Below the pieces are notes generated by a model. That model saw only the letters and a program-made list of their open reading frames with translations. It made no database searches and was not told the DNA's origin. A DNA stretch of 64,000 nt from Janthinobacterium sp. (GTDB lineage: Bacteria > Pseudomonadota > Gammaproteobacteria > Burkholderiales > Burkholderiaceae_D): assembly GCA_003133225.1 (NCBI GenBank), contig PKWL01000041.1, positions 151-64,150 on the forward strand, written 5' to 3'. The translations under genes were made by a program, and so were the position numbers. Below, one piece after another: positions 59,386 through 64,000 of the stretch; the first letter of the stretch is position 1, and each line of letters begins with the position of its first letter.

Positions 59386-60186
59386 ATGTCCAGAATTGCA
59401 GCAACATTTTCCGCCTTGGCGGCACAGAAAAAAACCGCTCTGATCACTTTCATCACGGCCGGCGATCCGGCGCCGGCGCAAACGCTGCCCTTGATGCACG
59501 CGCTCGTTGCCGGCGGCGCCGACGTGATCGAACTGGGCGTCCCTTTTTCCGATCCCATGGCCGAAGGCCCCGTGATCCAGCGCGCCTGCGAACGAGCGCT
59601 CAAGTTTGGCGTCGGCATCTTGGATGTGTTCGAGTTCGTGCGCCAGTTCCGCAGCACCAATCAGCAAACGCCGGTCGTGCTCATGGGATATGCCAATCCG
59701 ATCGAGCGCATCGGCGTCGATGCCTTTGTTCGACACGCGAAGCAGGCCGGAGCTGACGGCGCCATCGTCGTCGATTACCCGCCCGAGGAGTGCCAGGAGT
59801 TTGCTCTTGCCATGCGCGCGGCCGGACTCGATTTGATCTTCCTGCTGGCGCCCACCTCGACCGAGGAACGCATTGCCCAGGTGGCACAGGTGGGATCCGG
59901 GTTCAGTTATTACGTGTCGCTCAAGGGCGTCACCGGCGCCGGCAATATTGACACGGAACAGGTGGCCGAACGCTTGTCCGCGATCCGCCAGCATGTCACA
60001 CTGCCAATCGCGGTCGGTTTTGGTATCCGCGATGCTGCCACGGCCAAGGCGCTAGCGAAGGTGGCCGAGGGCGTGGTGATCGGCAGCCGCATCATCCAGG
60101 AAATCGAGAATGCGCCGGAACATGGGGCAGTCGAGGCGGTCCGGGTCTTTGTTTCTGGCATACGGGAGGCGCTCGATTCGGAATAA
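59386..60186 (+). CDS. trpA: Tryptophan synthase alpha chain
   Basis: Cleaves indole-glycerol phosphate to indole, which is channelled to TrpB. 266 residues from ATG 59386, with AAGAAAG upstream. Catalytic Glu in [17 protein letters not shown] and Asp in [22 protein letters not shown] and VGFGIRD are family motifs. An in-frame start at 59353 exists but has no RBS. Confidence 0.97.
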   Translation: MSRIAATFSALAAQKKTALITFITAGDPAPAQTLPLMHALVAGGADVIELGVPFSDPMAEGPVIQRACERALKFGVGILDVFEFVRQFRSTNQQTPVVLMGYANPIERIGVDAFVRHAKQAGADGAIVVDYPPEECQEFALAMRAAGLDLIFLLAPTSTEERIAQVAQVGSGFSYYVSLKGVTGAGNIDTEQVAERLSAIRQHVTLPIAVGFGIRDAATAKALAKVAEGVVIGSRIIQEIENAPEHGAVEAVRVFVSGIREALDSE

Positions 60187-60261
60187 GGGCTGCGCCTAAA
60201 TGTTCGACAAGCCGGCGCTGAACGGCTACACTGTCGCCACTGAATTGCTGCAACAGGAGAG

Positions 60262-61137
60262 ATGATGAGTTGGTTGGAAAAACTGCTGCCCCCCCGGATT
60301 CAGCGCTCGGACGCTGCCGCACGCAAAACCATGCCCGAAGGCCTGTGGGTCAAATGCCCGTCATGCGAAGCCGTGTTGTACCGTACCGATCTGGAGTCAA
60401 ACTTGCATGTTTGTCCAAAATGCAGCCATCACATGCGCATCCGGGCGCGCGAGCGCCTCGACGGTTTGCTCGATGCGGGCGGGCGCTACGAAATTGGACA
60501 GGAAACCCTGCCGGTTGATACGCTCAAGTTTAAAGACAGCAAAAAATACCCGGATCGCCTGAAAGCGGCGATGGAGGCGACCGGCGAGACCGACGCCATG
60601 ATCGTCATGGGCGGCGCCATCATGAGCCTGCCTGTCGTGGTGGCTTGCTTCGAATTCGAATTCATGGGCGGCTCGATGGGCTCGGTCGTTGGCGAGCGCT
60701 TTGTGCGCGGCGCGCAAACGGCGCTGGAACAAAAGGTGCCGTTCATCTGCATCACGGCCACGGGCGGCGCCCGCATGCAAGAAGGCTTGTTATCCCTGAT
60801 GCAAATGGCCAAGACCACGGCGATGCTGACCAAGCTGTCGGACAAGAAACTGCCGTTCATCAGCGTGCTGACCGATCCGACCATGGGCGGCGTGTCCGCC
60901 TCGTTCGCCTTCATGGGCGATGTCGTGATTGCCGAGCCGAAGGCATTGATCGGCTTTGCCGGACCGCGGGTGATCGAAAACACCGTGCGCGAAAAACTGC
61001 CGGAAGGTTTCCAGCGCGCCGAGTTCCTCGTCACCAAGGGCGCCGTTGACATGATCGTCGACCGCCGCAAGATGCGCGAAGAAATTGCCCGTTTGCTCGC
61101 GTTGCTGCAAAATCAGGCGGTCGAAGTTTTAGCCTAA
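60262..61137 (+). CDS. accD: Acetyl-CoA carboxylase carboxyltransferase subunit beta
   Basis: First committed step of fatty acid synthesis. 291 residues; CAGGAGAG precedes ATG 60262 (ATG 60265 also in frame). Zinc ribbon with Cys32, Cys35, Cys51 and Cys54 (CPSC and CPKC). Crotonase-type carboxyltransferase core with [21 protein letters not shown] and [15 protein letters not shown]. The trpA-accD-folC order is widespread in beta- and gammaproteobacteria. Confidence 0.98.
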   Translation: MMSWLEKLLPPRIQRSDAAARKTMPEGLWVKCPSCEAVLYRTDLESNLHVCPKCSHHMRIRARERLDGLLDAGGRYEIGQETLPVDTLKFKDSKKYPDRLKAAMEATGETDAMIVMGGAIMSLPVVVACFEFEFMGGSMGSVVGERFVRGAQTALEQKVPFICITATGGARMQEGLLSLMQMAKTTAMLTKLSDKKLPFISVLTDPTMGGVSASFAFMGDVVIAEPKALIGFAGPRVIENTVREKLPEGFQRAEFLVTKGAVDMIVDRRKMREEIARLLALLQNQAVEVLA

Positions 61138-61196
61138 GCTTTTGTCCCATCAGGCGCAGCCGGTTGCTCCGGCGCGCCGCTCCCACCCATTTTCCC

Positions 61197-62495
61197 ATGC
61201 CAAACCTCCCCCTCACCCTGTCAGACTGGCTCGTTTTGCTGGAAGCCCGGCATTCCGAAACGCAGATCGACCTTGGTCTGGAACGTGTGCGCGTCGTCAA
61301 GGAAAGAATGGCGCTGCAATTTGTTTGCCCCGTCATCATGGTCGCCGGCACCAATGGCAAGGGCTCCACTTGCGCCATGCTCGAATCGATCCTGCTGCGC
61401 GCCGGTTACAAGGTCGGCTTGTACAGTAAACCCCACTTTCTCGATTTTAACGAGCGCGCGAGGGTGGCCGGGGAGCAGGTTGCCGATGCGGCCCTGGTGG
61501 CTAGTTTTAAGGCCGTCGAAGCGGTGCGTGGCGATACTCCTTTGACGTATTTTGAATTTACCACGCTCGCCATCATGCATTTGCTGGCCGCGGCCGGGCC
61601 CGATGTCGTGATTCTCGAGGTCGGCCTGGGCGGGCGCCTGGATGCGGTCAACGTGATCGACGCCGATGTCGCCATCGTGACGAGTATTGATATCGACCAT
61701 ACCGCCTACCTCGGGTCGTCACGCGAGCAAATCGGTTTCGAGAAGGCTGGCATCTTTCGCTCCGGTAAACCTGCCATTTGCAGCGATCCGGTGCCCCCCA
61801 GATCGCTCGTGGCGCACGCCGAAGCCATCGGTGCCGATCTGTGGCTGCTGGGCCGCGATTTTAACTATTCCGGCGACAAGCAGCAGTGGAATTATGGCGG
61901 CCGCGGCCAGCGCCGCAATGCGCTCGCCTACCCCAGTTTGCGCGGCGCCAACCAAATTTTGAACGCGGCGGCCGCGCTGGCCGCGCTCGAAGCGTTGAAG
62001 CTGGCTTTGCCGGTCGGTGCGCAGGAGGTGCGGTTTGGCTTGGTGATGGTCGATCTGCCGGGTCGTTTCCAAGTCTTGCCGGGCCGCCCGAGCGTCGTGT
62101 TGGACGTGGCGCACAACCCGCACGCCGCTTGCGCCCTGAGCCAGAATCTGGGCAACATGGGATTTCACCCCTACACGTACGCCGTGTTTGGCTGCATGCA
62201 GGACAAGGATATCGATGGCGTGATGGCCGCCATGTCCGAGCATGTCGATCACTGGTGCATGACCAATTTGGCGTCGGCACGCGCCGCCAGCGGCGCCGTG
62301 CTGGCGGCAAAGGCGCAGCTAATTCTGGCCAAAATGAGCGACGCGGCAGAGCATACGGTGGCTATTTTCGCCGATCCGGCCCAAGCTTTCGCAAATGCCA
62401 TGAGCCGCGCCGGCGAGAATGATAGAATTGTGGTCTTTGGATCCTTCTTGACTGTCGCCGGCGTGATGGCAGCTCGAAAATCCTCACTCCACTGA
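61197..62495 (+). CDS. folC: Folylpolyglutamate/dihydrofolate synthase
   Basis: Adds glutamate to folates and makes dihydrofolate from dihydropteroate. 432 residues from ATG 61197; the frame starts earlier (61164) in noncoding DNA. ATP-binding P-loop VAGTNGKGSTCAM, KPHFLDFNERARV, EVGLGGRLDAVNV, SIDIDHTAYLG and VLDVAHNPHAA are family motifs. About 13 bases before dedD, so probably one transcript accD-folC-dedD-cvpA. Confidence 0.96.
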   Translation: MPNLPLTLSDWLVLLEARHSETQIDLGLERVRVVKERMALQFVCPVIMVAGTNGKGSTCAMLESILLRAGYKVGLYSKPHFLDFNERARVAGEQVADAALVASFKAVEAVRGDTPLTYFEFTTLAIMHLLAAAGPDVVILEVGLGGRLDAVNVIDADVAIVTSIDIDHTAYLGSSREQIGFEKAGIFRSGKPAICSDPVPPRSLVAHAEAIGADLWLLGRDFNYSGDKQQWNYGGRGQRRNALAYPSLRGANQILNAAAALAALEALKLALPVGAQEVRFGLVMVDLPGRFQVLPGRPSVVLDVAHNPHAACALSQNLGNMGFHPYTYAVFGCMQDKDIDGVMAAMSEHVDHWCMTNLASARAASGAVLAAKAQLILAKMSDAAEHTVAIFADPAQAFANAMSRAGENDRIVVFGSFLTVAGVMAARKSSLH

Positions 62496-62507
62496 AAATT
62501 ATCACGC

Positions 62508-63521
62508 ATGGGCTTGTTCTCGTTCTTCAGTAAAAACAAGCAAGAAAGCGCTGCCCAAGACAGCGGCTATTATTCTCGCGCAGACGAGGCGGCATCGACG
62601 GCGCAAGCCCGCGCGAAACGCGCATCGAACGCAGCCGGTTTTGCCGCGCCGCGGCGAGCGGCCAGGGAGACGGCCGATCCCGTGTTACCAGAAAAAAAGC
62701 GCGCGCGCCGGCGTTTGGTGGGCGCCATTGCACTGGCCTTGGGCGTGGCCATCGGCTTACCGATGATCCTCGATTCCGAGCAGAAACCGCTGGCCGCCGA
62801 TATCGCGATCCAAATTCCGTCCAAGGATCCGGCCGCCGGCCCGCCGGTGGCGCCTGCCGTTGCTCCCGCCCCGGCCGTTGCTCCTGCCCCTGCCGTGTCG
62901 GCCAAAGCAGGCGTGTCATCCAAGGTCGCCGCCAGCGCGGCCCTGGACCAGTCCGAGGAGATCGTGGCTGTTCCGGCCAAGGTGCCGGCGTCGCCGTTGC
63001 CGCCGCCAGCACCGGCAGCGGCAGCGCCCCTGAGCGCGGCGCCGCTGGCCGATGCCAAGGGGCAGGCCAAGGCACCTCGAGCGGAAGGAGCGAAAGCGCC
63101 TAAGACCGATCTCAAGTTGAAGGCCAGGGCCAGGCAGGAGGGCTTGGCGGCCGCAGCCAAGGCGCCGCCAAAGCCGGCGCAACATGGGGAAGAGTGGACT
63201 GGCGCCAAGCCGGTTGCGGCGGGTGACGATGCGGCGCGCGCGCTCGCCATTTTGGACGGCAAGCCGGCAGCCAAGGTGAAGAATGGGGCCAGCGCCAAGT
63301 TCGTGCTGCAAGTGGCGGCGCTGGCGACCCAGGACAAGGTCGATGAACTGCAATCTAAGCTAACTGAAGCGGGCATTAAGTCGTACACGCAAAAGGTGCC
63401 GACTGCGGCGGGCCAACGCACGCGAATTCGGGTCGGGCCATTCGGCAGCAAGGAAGAGGCCGAAAACGTGCGTGCCAAACTGATAAAAATCGGTTTGGGC
63501 GGGTCCTTGGTGCCGGCTTGA
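62508..63521 (+). CDS. dedD: SPOR-domain septal protein (DedD-like)
   Basis: 337 residues. Cytoplasmic charged N-terminus, one transmembrane helix (about residues 68-88, LVGAIALALGVAIGLPMIL), a long Ala/Pro/Lys-rich linker and a C-terminal SPOR domain (about 262-337, FVLQVAALATQDKVDEL to LVPA) that binds denuded septal glycan. Located between folC and cvpA, as dedD in E. coli. The linker is low complexity and poorly constrained. Confidence 0.93.
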   Translation: MGLFSFFSKNKQESAAQDSGYYSRADEAASTAQARAKRASNAAGFAAPRRAARETADPVLPEKKRARRRLVGAIALALGVAIGLPMILDSEQKPLAADIAIQIPSKDPAAGPPVAPAVAPAPAVAPAPAVSAKAGVSSKVAASAALDQSEEIVAVPAKVPASPLPPPAPAAAAPLSAAPLADAKGQAKAPRAEGAKAPKTDLKLKARARQEGLAAAAKAPPKPAQHGEEWTGAKPVAAGDDAARALAILDGKPAAKVKNGASAKFVLQVAALATQDKVDELQSKLTEAGIKSYTQKVPTAAGQRTRIRVGPFGSKEEAENVRAKLIKIGLGGSLVPA

Positions 63522-63546
63522 TGAGCCCCAAGAAGGCGGCCTTGGC

Positions 63547-64000
63547 GTGACTATTTTCGATTATCTGGTGCTGTTCGTCCTGCTCTCATCAGTTCTCATT
63601 AGCACCTTGCGCGGGCTGGTCAAGGAAATTTTGTCGCTGGCGAGCTGGGTCGTGTCGTTTGTGGTCGCCAACGCCTTTGGCGCCACTCTGGCCACGCTCT
63701 TACCCGCGGCGATACCGGGGCAAGCCGTGCGTCTGATGGTGGCCTTCGTCGTCTTGTTTATTGGCGTGCGCCTTTTGATGAGCCTACTCACATTGGCCGT
63801 CGAGTCGCTGGTCACCGCGAGCGGCCTAGCACCGGCCGACCGCGGTCTGGGAGGCTTGTTCGGCTTGGCGCGCGGCCTTGTATTTGTGTTGGCAGCCGTC
63901 ATATTGTGTGGGATGACGGCAATTCCGCAACAGGCGTTTTGGAAAAATGCATTGTTGAGTCCACTTGCAGAAGCCGCGGCGCGCACTGTCAAGCCCTACC
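63547..64000 (+). CDS. cvpA: CvpA family membrane protein, 3' end beyond the window
   Basis: Reading from GTG 63547 the frame is open to the window end: VTIFDYLVLFVLLSSVLIST, then LRGLVKEILSLASWVVSFV. Several hydrophobic helices (about 5-20, 25-50, 65-85, 100-118) and the RGLVxE motif are typical of CvpA, an inner-membrane protein needed in E. coli for colicin V production and envelope stress resistance. About 151 codons of an expected 160-plus are present. Follows dedD, as in the folC-dedD-cvpA-purF order; purF would be next. Confidence 0.9.
   Translation, partial: MTIFDYLVLFVLLSSVLISTLRGLVKEILSLASWVVSFVVANAFGATLATLLPAAIPGQAVRLMVAFVVLFIGVRLLMSLLTLAVESLVTASGLAPADRGLGGLFGLARGLVFVLAAVILCGMTAIPQQAFWKNALLSPLAEAAARTVKPY

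Overview
The window reads as chromosomal DNA of a betaproteobacterium, most likely Burkholderiales and probably the Oxalobacteraceae (Janthinobacterium/Massilia-like). The support is gene order and protein style: pyrG-kdsA-eno-ftsB, yciV-yciO followed by an M50 protease, trpS and dapA-bamC, and the block leuC-leuD-leuB-asd-fimV-truA-trpF-trpB-trpA-accD-folC-dedD-cvpA. DNA is GC-rich and densely coding. I see no rRNA, tRNA, complete insertion sequence, prophage or CRISPR array. The family assignment is inference from synteny, not from a search.

Layout. 1-5.2 kb: 3' part of hrpA and a PHB-depolymerase-type esterase. 5.3-10.5 kb (minus): an unusual CoaD-like/HD-phosphohydrolase fusion, then an apparent htrA-response regulator-sensor kinase operon. 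11-18.2 kb: pyrG-kdsA-eno-ftsB on plus; hslO with a gamma-carbonic anhydrase, and a small gene behind a TGC/GCA inverted repeat, on minus. 18.5-25.9 kb (plus): alpha/beta hydrolase, RNase AM-type PHP protein, yciO, membrane protease, trpS, methyltransferase, dapA, bamC. 25.9-27.8 kb: gene-poor, holding a dispersed repeat and an Ala-rich lipoprotein gene with a strong terminator. 27.8-33.2 kb: roxA-like oxygenase, slyD, a secreted protein coupled to mutS, and mutS.

34-49 kb is the signalling region. Five tightly packed plus-strand genes encode a membrane hybrid kinase with three receivers, a stand-alone CheR, a stand-alone CheB catalytic domain, a receiver-kinase, and a PAS hybrid kinase with two receivers. 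No chemoreceptor, CheW or CheY is present. Opposite them lie an FNR-type regulator that lacks most of the iron-sulfur cysteines, a NarL-type response regulator and a universal stress protein, with FNR-like boxes in two of the intergenic spaces. A cheZ-cheA pair follows. 48.8-64 kb is the leucine/lysine/tryptophan, fatty-acid and folate block, ending in a truncated cvpA.

The observations most worth a second look are the CoaD-HD fusion, a three-copy dispersed repeat (one copy directly against truA), the receptor-less CheR/CheB/kinase operon, the cysteine-poor FNR homologue with matching operators, a secreted protein that looks like a metallophosphatase without its metal ligands, and the operator-like repeat over the promoter of the 83-residue gene.
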